The notes under the pieces: model-generated | Told to the model about the DNA's origin: nothing | Seen by the model: the letters and a program-made list of their open reading frames with translations, nothing else | Databases searched by the model: none | In this document: piece by piece, positions 23,016 to 33,222 of the stretch | How positions within the stretch are numbered: the first letter of the stretch is position 1 | Layout: each line of letters begins with the position of its first letter | Source of the DNA: Mauremys mutica | Lineage: Eukaryota > Chordata > Testudines > Geoemydidae | Length of the DNA stretch: 64,000 nt | Assembly: GCF_020497125.1 (NCBI RefSeq) | Contig: NC_059093.1 | Coordinates: forward strand, 22,317,301 to 22,381,300 | Reading direction: 5' to 3' | Translations under genes and position numbers: made by a program

Positions 23016-24572
23016 CCTCGGATATATTTATAATGAGCCATCATATCTCCCCTCAGCCTTCTTTTGGTTAGGCTAAACAAGCCAAGCTCTTTGAGTCTCC
23101 TTTCATAAGACAGGTTTTCCATTCCTCGGATCATCCTAGTAGCCTGTCTCTGAACCTGTTCCAGTTTGAATTCATCCTTCATAAACATGGGAGAGCAGAA
23201 CTGCACACAGTATTCCAGATGAGGTCTCACCAGTGCCTTATATGACGGTACTAACACCTCCTTATCTTTGCTGAAAATACTTCTCCTGATGCATCCTAAA
23301 ACTGCTTTAACTTTTTTAATGGCCATATCACATTGGCGGCTCATAGTCATCCTGTGATCAACCAATACTCCGAGGTCCTTCTCCTCCTCTGTTACTTCCA
23401 ACTGATGTGTCCCCAATTTATAACCAGAATTCTTGTTATTAATCCCTAAATGCAGGACCTTGCACTTTTCACTATTAAATTTCATCCTATTACTATTACT
23501 CCAGTTTACAAGGTCACCCAGATCTTCCTGTATGATATCCCGGTCCTTCTCTGTGTTAGCAATACCTCCCAGCTTCGTGTCATCCGCAAACTTTATTAGC
23601 ACATTCCCGCTTTTTGTGCCAAGGTCAGTAATAAAAAGGTTAAATAAGATTGGTCCCAAAACTGATCCCTGAGGAACTCCACTAGTAACCTCCCTCCAGC
23701 CTGACTGTTCACCTTTCAGTACGACCCGTTGTAGTCTCCCCTTTAACCAGTTCCTTATCCACTTTTCAGTTTTCATATTGATCCCCATCTTTTCCAATTT
23801 AACTAATAATTCCCCATGTGGAACTGTATCAAATGACTTCCTGAAATCGAGGTAAATTAGATCCACTGCATTTCCTTTGTCTAAAAAATCTGTTACCTTC
23901 TCAAAGAAGGAGATAAGGTTGGTTTGGCACGATCTACCTTTTGTAAAACCATGTTGTATTTTGTCCCAATTACCATTCACCTCAATGTCCTTAACTACTT
24001 TCTCCTTCAATTTTTTCCCCAAGACCTTACATACAACAGATGTCAAACTGACAGGCCTATAGTCACTTTTTTTCCCTTTCTTAAAAATAGGAACTATGTT
24101 AGCAATTCTCCAGTCATACGGTACAACCCCTGAGTTTACTGATTCATTAAAAATTCTTGCTAATGGGCTTGCAATTTCATGTGCCGGTTCCTTTAATATT
24201 CCTGGATGAAGATTATCTGGGCCCTCCGATTTTGTCCCATTAAGCTGTTCGAGTTTGGCTTCTACCGCGGATGTGGTAATATCTACCTCCATATCTTCAT
24301 TCCCATTTGTCATCCTTCCATTATCCCTAAGCTCTTCATTAGCCTCATTAAAGACCGAGGCAAAGTATTTGTTTACATATTGGGCCATGCCTAGGTTGTT
24401 ATTAACCTCCACTCCATCCTCAGTGTTTAGCGGTCCCACTTCTTCTTTCTTTGTTTTCTTCTTATTTATATGGCTATAGAACCTTTTACTATTGGTTTTA
24501 ATTCCCTTTGCAAGGTCCAACTCTACACGGCTTTTGGCCTTTCTCACTTTATCCCTAAATGTTCTCACCTCA
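23016..24572 (-). pseudogene. CR1 ORF2, reverse transcriptase part
   Basis: The minus-strand frame is open for more than 500 codons. It has, in order, the RT linker (KSRVELDLAKGIK), the finger and palm words ([32 protein letters not shown]), the conserved GVPQGSVLGPILFN block and the catalytic F-A-D-D in KFADDTKLGG. The thumb follows (KCKVLHLG, EEKDLGVLVDHRM, RPHLEYCVQF, RMIRGMENLSYERRLKELGL). It ends at LRGDMMAHYKYIRG, after which the frame runs into MITE sequence, so roughly the last 90 residues expected of CR1 are lost. The first ~35 residues of the open frame come from the inserted LINE/Penelope piece. The RT core itself has no internal stop, which suggests a fairly young copy. Confidence 0.85.
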
Positions 24573-25302
24573 ATAATCAGAGGGGTAGCCGTGTTAGTCT
24601 GGATTCCTAACATCCTGTTTGCTTTTTTGACCGCCTCTGCACACTGCGTGGACATCTTTAGAGAACTATCCACGATGACGCCAAGATCTTTTTCCTGACT
24701 CGTTGTAGCTAAATTACCCCCATCGTGTTGTATGTATAGTTGGGGTTATTTTCTGACAGACTTTTCTGCTGGGCTGAGTGTGTGGCTGGATAGATTGACG
24801 ATATTGCTGGGTGGGTTAGGGGCACCACGGTTGTGGCCCCATGTGGCAGGTAGGAGTTTAGACATCTTACAGTCCTTTTTCCTTTGTAGAGAGGTGAAGT
24901 GAGTAATGTAGATCTCCTGTCTTAGTTTAGTGACGTCCGTTTGTGTGGAAGTTTGGTTATTTATGAGAGTCTCCAGGTTGGAGAGCTCTTATTTGACGTT
25001 TTTCTGTTTGCTGTATAAGATGCTGATCAGGTGGTTCCTCAGTTTCTTTGATAGAGTATGGCATAATCTCTCACTGTGGTCTGTGTAGTATGTAGAGAGC
25101 AGTGGATTTTTTACCTTTAGTCCATTTGGTATGATGTCCATCCGTTTGCATTTGGAAAGGAAGATAATATCTGTCTGTATTTGTGCAAGTTTCTTCATGA
25201 GGTTGATGGATTTCCACTCCATACGGCTAAATGCAGTGCCTTGCATGGTGTCAAGTATCAGAGGGGTAGTCGTGGTAGTCTGGATCTGTAAAAGCAGATC
25301 TC
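24573..25302 (-). mobile_element. Compound Penelope insertion carrying a LINE fragment
   Basis: The insert splits CR1 ORF2 between the endonuclease linker and the RT. Its two ends both contain the Penelope terminal phrase (ATCAGAGGGGTAGCCGTGTT at 24578; TATCAGAGGGGTAGTCGTGG at 25258). 24605-24720 is a CR1/L3-like ORF2 piece (minus). 24740-25250 is the N-terminal coding part of a Penelope-like element on the minus strand, beginning MQGTAFSRMEWKSINLMKKL at 25246. The RT core and GIY-YIG endonuclease are not present. TCTCAC words on both sides may be the target duplication. Confidence 0.7.
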
Positions 25303-26640
25303 ACTAAGGTAGCTTTCCTTGCTACCATCTTCCACTCCTTGTAGGCTTTCAGCTTTGTCTTAATCACCTCTCTGAGATGCTTGCTCATCCAGCTTGGTCT
25401 ACAACTCCTGTCTATGATTTTTTCCCCCTTTCTTGGGATGCAGGCTTCTGAAAGTTTCTGCAACTTTGACTTGAAATAAATCCAGGCCTCCTCTGCCTTT
25501 AGATCCATAAGTTCTTCAGTCCAATCCACTTCCCTAACTAATTTCCTTAATTCTTTAAAGTTAGCTCTTTTGAAATAAAAAACCCTAGTCCCAGATCTAT
25601 TTTTGTTTATCCTTCCGTCTAGTTTGAACTGAATTAGCTCATGATCGCTCAAACCAAGGTTGTCCCCTACAACCATTTCTTCTATGAGGTCCTCACTACT
25701 CACCCAAACCAAATCTAAAATGGCATCCCCCCCTTTTTGGTTCTTCAACTACTTGGTGAAGAAATCCATCAGCTATCACATCTAGGAAAATCTGAACCCT
25801 ATTATTATTACTAGCACTTGTCCTCCAGTCTATATTTGGAAGTTAAAGTCTCACATGATCTCACAATTCTCATTAGCATTTACTTAATTAAAACATTAAG
25901 GAGGTCTCTATCCATATCCAAATCAGATCCCGGCGGTCTGTAGCACACCCCAGCACTATCCCAGAGGAGGCTCTAGTAGCTTTCTTTCCCAATGTGATTT
26001 TTGCCCAGACAGACTCTGTCTTACCGATTCCATCACTTCTTATTTCTTTACAGTTAACCTCATCATTGATATACAGTGCTACTCCACCACCTTTGCCTTT
26101 ATTTCTGTCTTTCCTAAACAGCACATACCCTTCAATTCCTGTACTCCAGTCATGGCTACTCTTCCACCATGTTTCTCTTATCCCTATAATATCCGGTTTC
26201 ACATCCTGCACTGGTAGCTCTAGAACCTCCATTTTGTTACCTAGGCTTCTTGCATTCAGGGCCGGCTCCAGGTCCCAGCACGCTAAGCGCGCGCTTGGGG
26301 AAGCATCCCGCGGGAGGGCGGCAGGCAGCCCCGGGGGACCTCCCGCAGGTGTGCCTGCGGAGGGTCCGCTGGTCCTCCGGCTTCGGTGGAGCATCCGCAG
26401 GCGTGCCTGCGGGAGGTCCACCGGAGCAACAGGACCAGCATATCCCCTGCAGGCATGTCTGCAGGAGGTCCATCGGAGCCGCAGGACCGGCGACCTGCTT
26501 GGGGCGGTGCAAATCCTAGAGCCGCCCCTGCTTGCATTAGTGTACAAACATCTTAATATTTGCTGTTTGGCTTCACTGACATTCTTCACCCGGTTAAGCA
26601 CAGACAGACATTCTACCACTAGTATCACCTATTAGACTGG
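25303..26640 (-). pseudogene. CR1 ORF2, APE endonuclease part
   Basis: This part cuts the target strand to prime reverse transcription. The N-terminal piece (26640 to about 25940, minus) has LYTNA then, after the MITE, SLGNKMEVLELPVQDVKPDI and GIRETWW, which carries the conserved Glu of APE-type endonucleases, followed by GGVALYIN. The C-terminal piece (25748-25303) has the GDNLGLSDHELIQF block with the catalytic S-D-H motif, then the linker to the RT. Frameshifts or a deletion lie around 25750-25930, and the MITE at 26257-26530 interrupts the first block. Inactive. Confidence 0.8.
26257..26530 (+). mobile_element. hAT MITE in CR1 endonuclease, 8-bp TSD
   Basis: The 274-bp element starts CAGGGCCGGCTCCAGG, ends AGAGCCGCCCCTG and is flanked by a perfect 8-bp direct repeat CTTGCATT (26249-26256 and 26531-26538). 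Eight-bp duplications and CAGGG termini are typical of hAT transposons. It has no transposase. It lies within the first endonuclease block of the CR1. Confidence 0.9.
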
Positions 26641-26806
26641 TATCTACACTACCCTTCCTCCTTATTTCCATTCTCCTACCCACGGCTGTATCCTTTCTTG
26701 CTTTGTTTTCTTCCCTCTCAATGTTAAATTCCGGCGTGGAGATTACCGGGACATCTCCCAACCACCTCCCCCAAATTCCTAGTTTAAAGCTCTCTTAATC
26801 AGTTGT

Positions 26807-26932
26807 AGCAGCAAAGAGTCCTGTGGCACCTTATAGACTAACAGACGTTTTGCAGCATAGTTAGTCTATAAGGTGCCACAGGACTCTTTGCTGCTTCTAC
26901 AGAACCAGACTAACACGGCTACCCCTCTGATA
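26807..26932. mobile_element. Penelope-type foldback insertion with 13-bp TSD
   Basis: The 126-bp insert is flanked by CTTAATCAGTTGT (26794-26806 and 26933-26945). It is an almost perfect hairpin: AGCAAAGAGTCCTGTGGCAC pairs with GTGCCACAGGACTCTTTGCT, the arms extending through CTTATAGACTAAC. It ends GGCTACCCCTCTGATA. It sits between CR1 ORF1 and ORF2 and has the same design as the insert at 6240-6407. Confidence 0.8.
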
Positions 26933-27895
26933 CTTAATCAGTTGTGCCAGCCTCCATCCTAGAAGTCTATTTCCCTCCTTACTCAGGTGAAGTCCATCCC
27001 AAGAGAACAATCCTCTGTCCATGAATGCTTCCCAGTGGCCGTACATCCCAAAGCCCTCCTTATAGCACCCCTGCCTGAGCCATCTGTTGATCGCCATGAT
27101 CTTGTCACACCTTTGTTGCCCTTCTCTAGGAACAGGCAGAATCCCACTGAAGATCACCTGAGCCTCGATTTCCTTAAGCGTCTTCCCCAGTCTGGCATAG
27201 TCTCCCTTGATCCGTTCCAGTGAGAATCTAGCCGTATCATTTGTTCCCACATGAAGGACAATCAGTGGATTTTTTCCCGCTCCCGTTAGGATCCTTTTCA
27301 GCCTCAGGTCCACATGCCATATTTTAGCACCCGGCAGACAGCACACCCTTCTGTTCTCCGGATCAGCTCTAGTTACAGGCTTGTCTATTCTTCTCAGTAA
27401 CGAGTCCCCAATCACATAGACTTGCCTTTTCCTGGTGATGGTGCGATTCTCCAGTCTGTCCCCTGTTCCCTCTGGCTGCAAGTCCTCTTGATTTCTATTC
27501 ATCCTGCAATCCTCCGCAACCCATCCCGTATCCTCCTGGGGCTCATATTTTCCTCTGCCTGTTCTCTTAGTCACATGCTTCCATCGTCCACTTTCCTCAC
27601 CCAGCAGTCTCCCCTCAGAATTCTTTGGTCCTGCCTCCATCTGCAAGTCTAAGCTTTTCCCTTCAGCCTCCTCATGTCCTTGCTCCATCATCTGCTCAAA
27701 CCCCCTTCTAAACTCAACCACAGTTTCCACCTGCATCTCCAGTCCGCGGATCTTTTCTTCCATCAGCTCTATCAGGCGGCACTTCATGCAGACAAAACTC
27801 TTTTCAGTTACCTCCTCCAGGATCATATACAAGCCGCAGCTTCCACGTCCAGTCATCCTCATTGTGTCTTCCACTGCTGCCTCTCTATCAGTCAT
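26897..27895 (-). CDS. CR1 ORF1 protein with SGNH esterase domain
   Basis: A minus-strand frame of 332 codons encodes the CR1 ORF1 protein, which accompanies the LINE RNA in its ribonucleoprotein. The N-terminal third has a CxxC pair (SFVCMKCRL) and a heptad-like helix (EEKIRGLEMQVETVVEFRR), probably a coiled coil for oligomerisation. The C-terminal half is an SGNH-hydrolase fold: block I VIGDSLLRRID (catalytic Ser, about residue 162), block III VLHVGTNDT (about 215) and block V WDGLHLSKEGN (Asp/His, about 300). The frame is uninterrupted and all catalytic positions remain. It ends inside the Penelope foldback, so its last residues and stop are derived from the insertion flank. Known members are lipid/acetyl esterases with an unclear role in retrotransposition. 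Confidence 0.85.
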   Translation of the reverse strand: MTDREAAVEDTMRMTGRGSCGLYMILEEVTEKSFVCMKCRLIELMEEKIRGLEMQVETVVEFRRGFEQMMEQGHEEAEGKSLDLQMEAGPKNSEGRLLGEESGRWKHVTKRTGRGKYEPQEDTGWVAEDCRMNRNQEDLQPEGTGDRLENRTITRKRQVYVIGDSLLRRIDKPVTRADPENRRVCCLPGAKIWHVDLRLKRILTGAGKNPLIVLHVGTNDTARFSLERIKGDYARLGKTLKEIEAQVIFSGILPVPREGQQRCDKIMAINRWLRQGCYKEGFGMYGHWEAFMDRGLFSWDGLHLSKEGNRLLGWRLAQLIKYQRGSRVSLVL

Positions 27896-28153
27896 AGCCT
27901 TCTCACCTAATTCCTGTTAGTCCAGGATACACAAACCAAAGCAAACCACCACCACCTACATCAAAACAAACCCTCAACAGGCACCAGAACACAAGAGAAC
28001 ACCACCCACTCCCTGCTATTCCTCTGCCTAGGTCTCTTAGTCTCCCCCACAAACTCCCGTTTACAGCTCTGTTTGCTGGCTCCTGTGATGCTGCAGCTGC
28101 CTATCTCACAACTCCCAACCCGCAGCCCCCTGGGCTCCCCCCAGCTCTGCCAG

Positions 28154-29121
28154 TGCCCCTCACTCCCGACCCACAGCCCCCTTAGCTCCCCGCTAGGCTC
28201 ACTAGTCACTGCGCTGCTGGTGCCCCTCACTTCTGACCCGCAGCCCCCTGGGCTCCCCCCAACTCTAGCAGTGCCCCTCACTCCCGACCCGCAGCCCCTG
28301 CAATCCCAGTCCTCACCTCCAGACTCCAAGCTCTGCTGGTGCCCCTCACTCCTGACCCGCAGCCCCCTGGGTTTCCTCCACCTCTAGGGGTGCCCCTCAC
28401 TCCCGACCTGCACCCCCTGCTATACCCGTCCTGACCTCCAGACTCACAGCTCTGGTCGTGCCCCTCACTCCCAACCCGCAGCCCCCTGGGCTCCCCCCAG
28501 CTCTAGCGGTGCCCCTCACTCCCCACCCGCAGCCCCCTGGGCTCCCCACAGATCTACCGGTGCCCCTCACTCCTGACCCGCAGCCCCTGCTATCCCAGTC
28601 CCGATCTCCGGACTCACAGTTCTGCCAGTGTCCCTCACTCCCGACCCACAGCCACTTGGGCTCCCCCCAGCTCTAGCAGTGACCCTCTCTCCCGACCCGC
28701 AGCCCCCTGGGCTTCCCCCAGCTCTAGTGGTGCCCCTCACTCCCTACCTGCAGCACCCTAGGCTCCCTCCAGCTCTGATGGTGCCTCTCACTCCCGACCC
28801 GCAGCCCCTGGTATCCCAGTCCTGACCTCCAGATTCACAGCTCTGCTGGTGCCCCTCACTCCCGACCCGCAGCCCCTGTTGTCCCAGCCCTGAGCTCCCC
28901 TGTCCCCACTCTGCCAGTGCCCCTCACTCCCGACCTGCAGCCCCTGCTATCCCAGCCCTGAGCTCCCCTGTCCCTACTCTGCCGGTGCCCCTCACTCCTG
29001 ACCCGCAGCCCCTGGTATCCCCACCCTGAGCTCCCCTGTCTCCACTCTGCCGGTGCTCCTCACTCCTGACCCACAGCCCCTGTTGTCCCAGCCCCGAGCT
29101 CCCCTGTCGCCGCTCTGCTGG
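28154..29121 (-). repeat. 51/68-bp tandem repeat upstream of CR1 ORF1
   Basis: Units begin TGCCCCTCACTCCCGACCCG (plus sense) and follow at intervals 67, 51, 68, 51, 68, 51, 51, 68, 51, 51, 51, 68, 68, 68, 68, 68 bp. All but the first spacing are exact multiples of 17. The array ends on a unit boundary at 29122, where an LTR begins. Its position, directly before ORF1 on the minus strand, fits a LINE 5' untranslated promoter region made of monomers. Confidence 0.8.
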
Positions 29122-29757
29122 TGTCTATTAGGGGGCTTATTCCTTCACTCTCTCTTCCCTGGTCCTTCTCACATGAACAGAGAGCAACAATGCCCTAAGT
29201 CTGAAGGTGCAAACAATTCAGGGTTTATTGGGGTGAACTTCCAGCAAGCAACGATTCCAGTTTCCTTCCTCAGTGTCCCCCTTCCCAGCTCTGACACCAC
29301 AGAGCCTTGCCTGTGTTCTTGTTCCTGTTCCCATTCCCCCCCTTAGCTAAACATGATCCCAATTCCCCCACCCCCAGTCCCTGTTCCCAACCCCCCCTTA
29401 CTTCCTGACTGACTGCAGACTATATAGTAAAACTTGAGTTTTGCTTAGCTAGACCTTAACCAATCATTTTACTGAAATTTAACTAACCAATCCTAACATA
29501 CTGTAACATGGTTATTTAACCAATTATATCCCACCTCCTTAATTGGGTTACACCCAACAAAATTCATTCTACAGCAGCCAGAAACAATCACAGAACCAGA
29601 CAGAGATTATACAGACAAACAATAGGGAAGTGGAGACTGCAGTGATAGAACAACACAGAAATGAGGGTTTCACATCCCAGCTATTGAGAAGTGAGGTCTT
29701 GCCAGACAGGACGCTATCAAACGAAGTTTCCTTTTACATCTTCTAGATAAAGCTAAC
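29122..29757 (-). repeat. Retroviral LTR, minus orientation
   Basis: In minus sense the block runs TGTTAGC...TAATAGACA. CCCCAATAAACCC (minus; plus GGGTTTATTGGGG at about 29221) supplies a polyadenylation signal, and a TATA-like tract (plus CTATATAGT at 29420) lies upstream of it. It abuts the end of the integrase fragment of the minus-strand retrovirus, so it may be that provirus's 3' LTR with env deleted. Flanking 5-mers do not match. Confidence 0.55.
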
Positions 29758-31866
29758 ATGGCAAATTAGCATCGTGCAATATTCCATAACAGTATCATCT
29801 TTCAGTTGCAAATCTAACCGGTGAGGAAATGGGGGAGGGGATACTGGCATTCTCATAGGTCTGGCCATAAGGAACTCATGTGGGGCTAGGCCATGGTTGC
29901 GCATGGGCACGCTCCCCATTTGCATGAGGGCCAGGGGTAGGGCATCAAGCCACTTTAGGTGGGTTTCATCACAGATCTTAGTGATTTTGTTCTTTAGTTC
30001 CCCATTTTTTCACTCAACTGCCCCTGCACTCTGGGGGTGATGGACACAATGCAAGTGTTGGGTGAGAGTAAGGGCCTTGCAAATTTGATGCATGATTTGG
30101 CCTGTAAAGTGCGTGCCTCGATCGCTGTTAATAGAGCCAGGTAGACCAAATCGAGGGACAAAGTCTTTTAACAATCTTTTTGCTATGGTGAGGGAATCCG
30201 CCTTGGCAACAGAGCAGGCCTCGACCCATCCGGAATACAGACAGACACAGACAAGGACATATTCATAAGAACAACATTTTGGCATATTGATAAAGTCAAT
30301 CTGAATATTTACAAAGGGTTCCCACAGGGTGGATCAGGGTGGACCCCATTGGGAATTTAATGTCATCCAGATCCTTCTTGAGGATCTGCAAGAACAAGGT
30401 GGGTGACTCGGTATAACCCTGGGGTAAATGGTCCTAGTACACCTCTACCCCGATAGAACGCTGTCTTCGGGAGCCAAAAAAAAACCTTACCATGTTATAG
30501 GTGAAACTGTGTTATAGTGAACTTGCTTTGATCTGCCGGAGTGCGCAGCCCCCCTCCCCCCCGGAGTGCTGCATTACCACGTTATATCTGAATTTGTGTT
30601 ATATCGGGTTGTTTTATATCGGGGTAGAGGTGTATATTGCTCTGGTAAGTGAAGGCAAACAGATATTGACTCTCTTTAAGAACAGGGATAGAAAAGAAAG
30701 GGGGAACCTTAACCAGCAGTTCCTGTTGCAACGAGGAAGGGCTGGGGTCTGTCTCCTTTTTCTTTTCTTACTGGCGATGGTAGTGCTGGGCAGCTGCTAG
30801 AATTTCATCCAGATTCTTCCCTTCACCAATCTACAATGCCAATTTTTAATTGAGCTCCCAGTTTTGGATCGAGCCCTTGAACAAAAGCAGCTACCACAGC
30901 CTGTCTGGCGCAATGATCTGCATTATTTATGCCAGAATGTCTTTTGAAAACTTGTTTAAGGCGTTGCATATAATCAGCAGGATTTTCTCCTTTATTTTGT
31001 TTACAGGCGCTAATTTTAGGCCAGCTTGTTTTCTATGGGCAGACTGTGAGGACTGCATTCAACAGATTGTCTCGAATCTCATTTAATCTGGCCTGGACCA
31101 TGGCCTGGGTCTTGGTCGGGCCACTAGGCTTCCCTACAAAGGCGGTTCAACGTTTTCCTGGGCAGGACTCCCCTCAAAAGTTGGTTCCAGTCTGCCCAGG
31201 TAGGGTTATAACAGTTTAATACAAGTCTTAATTCTTCTTGAAATTTGACAGGGTCTTTTTGTATTTTTGGACATTTGTCAATTAAATTAAAACAAATCCG
31301 TGGGAGACCAAGGTGCGAGCACAGACACCAAGGCTCCCCGTCCTTCAGCATCTAGGCCCAGGAGTTGGCGCAAGAGGGACAGTGCTTCATGAGAGACCCC
31401 TGTTGGAGGGGGAGAGGGAAGCATATGGGCCTCTAACAGTTTCTCACAGGCCTCCTGCACTTCTTTTTTATGGGCCTCTTGTAGTCTAGTACGTGATGCC
31501 GGCCCAGGCGAATGCAGGATTTCTGCCAGGCTGTCCGCTCAGGTGAACAGGCGTCGGAGTGAATTGTCTAATGTGTCTACTTGGCTTCCTGGGGAATCCA
31601 TCAGTGATACAGGACGTGAAGTATGTGCTGTCCCTTGGAGCACAAGTTCCCGGGCCATAACTCCCTGCCCAGCTCCGTCTGGGTGGGGTGCTTCAGCCGC
31701 TGCTTACTTAGGCTGTGCTGCAGCAGCAGACTGCCTGCATTCTAGGACCAGGTTGAGAAGATCGTCAGGAGGTGCAGAAGGGACACACTGAAGGGGCTTT
31801 ACCTCCTGAAGAGTCCTGGAAGGGTAAAGGGATATCTGCTGGCCAGCAGGGTTTTGGGGGGAAGTT
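29758..31866 (-). pseudogene. Endogenous retrovirus relic: gag, RT and integrase pieces
   Basis: On the minus strand, in order: gag sequence from 31866, with a capsid-like piece at 31351-31124 (FQEELRLVLNCYNPTWADW); a nucleocapsid-proximal remnant near 30810; an RT fragment (FSIPVLKESQYLFAF near 30690) broken by a small MITE, with the palm word PQGYTESPTLF near 30405; then an integrase core at 30285-29758 with SGWVEA and the DDE-type word SDRGTHFTG. Protease, most of RT, RNase H and env are missing, and stops and frameshifts are frequent. The RT wording suggests a class I (gamma/epsilon-like) lineage, which is an inference. Host genomes carry such relics as inactive fossils. Confidence 0.7.
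30440..30632 (+). mobile_element. Tc1/mariner-type MITE in retroviral RT
   Basis: A 193-bp element with terminal inverted repeats CACCTCTACCCCGATA and its complement TATCGGGGTAGAGGTG, flanked by TA on both sides (30438-30439 and 30633-30634). It contains GTTATAG/GTTATAT repeats and no coding sequence. It interrupts the RT remnant. Confidence 0.85.
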
Positions 31867-31991
31867 TGTTGTACTTAAAGTACTGCACAGGATCTTTTCA
31901 GGGTGGATAAGGCAAAGTGCCGCATTTATTGGTAATACATGTATCCATCGACACTGTATCATATGCATACAATATATATTACACTCATGCA

Positions 31992-32042
<51 letters not shown>

Positions 32043-32798
32043 CGTCTTGTAGCTGCTCCCCTTAACTTCACTGGCCAGGTGAGTTAGATGGGAGAGGGGT
32101 GGAGCCGGGCTTCTGCCGATCCGGATCGATGCTCCGATGTTCACAAGACGAGACCCAGGGTCCTCTGCAAGACACCTCACATTTATAGCAGCTTCCTTCT
32201 CATGCTAACCTGTACCAGATTCAAAATCTGTATCTGTGTCCATTGGTCCTTTGTGCTGCTTCCTTCTGGGTGTTGTCCCAGTGCTGTTCAAAGCGGGTGT
32301 TTTCAAAAGAAGGTGCTTCTAACCCCCAAGGCCGTCAATATGTCTGCTCTTCTTTAGCGAGCCCACTTGACACGCTTTATTGTTCTGGAGTCTGGCTTCC
32401 ATCCCCTCTCCAGCCCTTGCAGCTGTCTGGAGGTGCTGCGTTCCACACCTCACTCAGTCACACCTCATTCATTCAACAGGGCAACTGATTAAGAGTGAGG
32501 GGGGAGATCTTATTCTACTCCAAGAATTTTTTCTTCTACTTTAAGTATCCTTAGGGGCCATAACAGTACATGAAGGCTTAACACAAAGTTTTCTACACAG
32601 GGATCTGATACAAAGTTCCTATCAATGGACTTGATACAAAGTTGTATGAAAATAGCTTCATACAAGGTTATATAGACAGGTATAATACAAAGTCATATGA
32701 AAGTTACAGGTTGTATATGGATAGGCTTAATACAAGGTTATATAGAGAGGCATAATACAAAGTTATGTGAAGATGCTTAATCCAGAGAATTATCTACA
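31867..32798 (-). repeat. Retroviral 3' LTR, minus orientation
   Basis: Minus-sense ends are TGTAGATAATTC and GTACTTAAAG-type ...ACAACA. A polypurine tract (AAAAGGGGGA, minus sense) lies just upstream at about 32802-32812, where second-strand priming would occur. The first ~200 bp in plus sense match the partial LTR at 37061. A long (CA)n run lies inside. Confidence 0.75.
31993..32040. repeat. (AC)n microsatellite inside LTR
   Basis: About 23 uninterrupted AC units. The matching position in the partner LTR (37181-37198) has far fewer units. Confidence 0.95.
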
Positions 32799-33222
32799 TT
32801 GTCCCCCTTTTGACCTCTCAAGAACAATTCTTGAGTGGTCACCAGTTAAATCTTCTGTATCTGTTTTAAAGCTATGTATTGGGTCATGATTTCAGCCTGT
32901 GGTTTCAATTTAGAATACATCTCTTTTCTCCGGCAGCACATACAGAGCATTAGAACTGACAGAATAGTCAGGATTACTACTAGAACAAAGATGGGATGAA
33001 AAACTATATTTAGAACTGCTGCCCAGGTGGGCTGCTCCTACAACACTCTGCCCCTTGATTTATGATCATTACGGTAGTTGTCGTCGTTGTAGGGCACAGG
33101 CGACCTGCTGCAAACAAACCAAACAATCATAACCAGGTGAATATAACTAAAACCATTACAATTGACTGAACACCGGATATAACAAACACAAACAATCATA
33201 ATAATTGGGAATACAATAAAAC

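Larger units (their letters stand above)
23016..29121 (-). mobile_element. Near full-length CR1 LINE, 3'-truncated
   Basis: The element reads from a tandem-repeat 5' region (about 29121-28080) through ORF1 (27895-26897) and ORF2 (about 26640-23016). ORF2 is cut short where the RT C-terminal region should continue, so the last part of ORF2 and the CR1 3' UTR with its terminal octamers are absent. CR1 copies are usually 5'-truncated, so this opposite pattern points to later deletion or rearrangement at the MITE/LTR junction near 22917-23015. Insertions within it are a hAT MITE (26257-26530), a Penelope foldback (26807-26932) and a compound Penelope/LINE piece (24573-25302). Confidence 0.8.

Noticed and set aside
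28154..29121. Proline-rich coding frame or CRISPR array in the GC-rich repeats.
   Set aside because: Units are 51 or 68 bp, and 68 is not a multiple of three, so the frame is not kept. There are no spacers. A LINE 5' region fits better.
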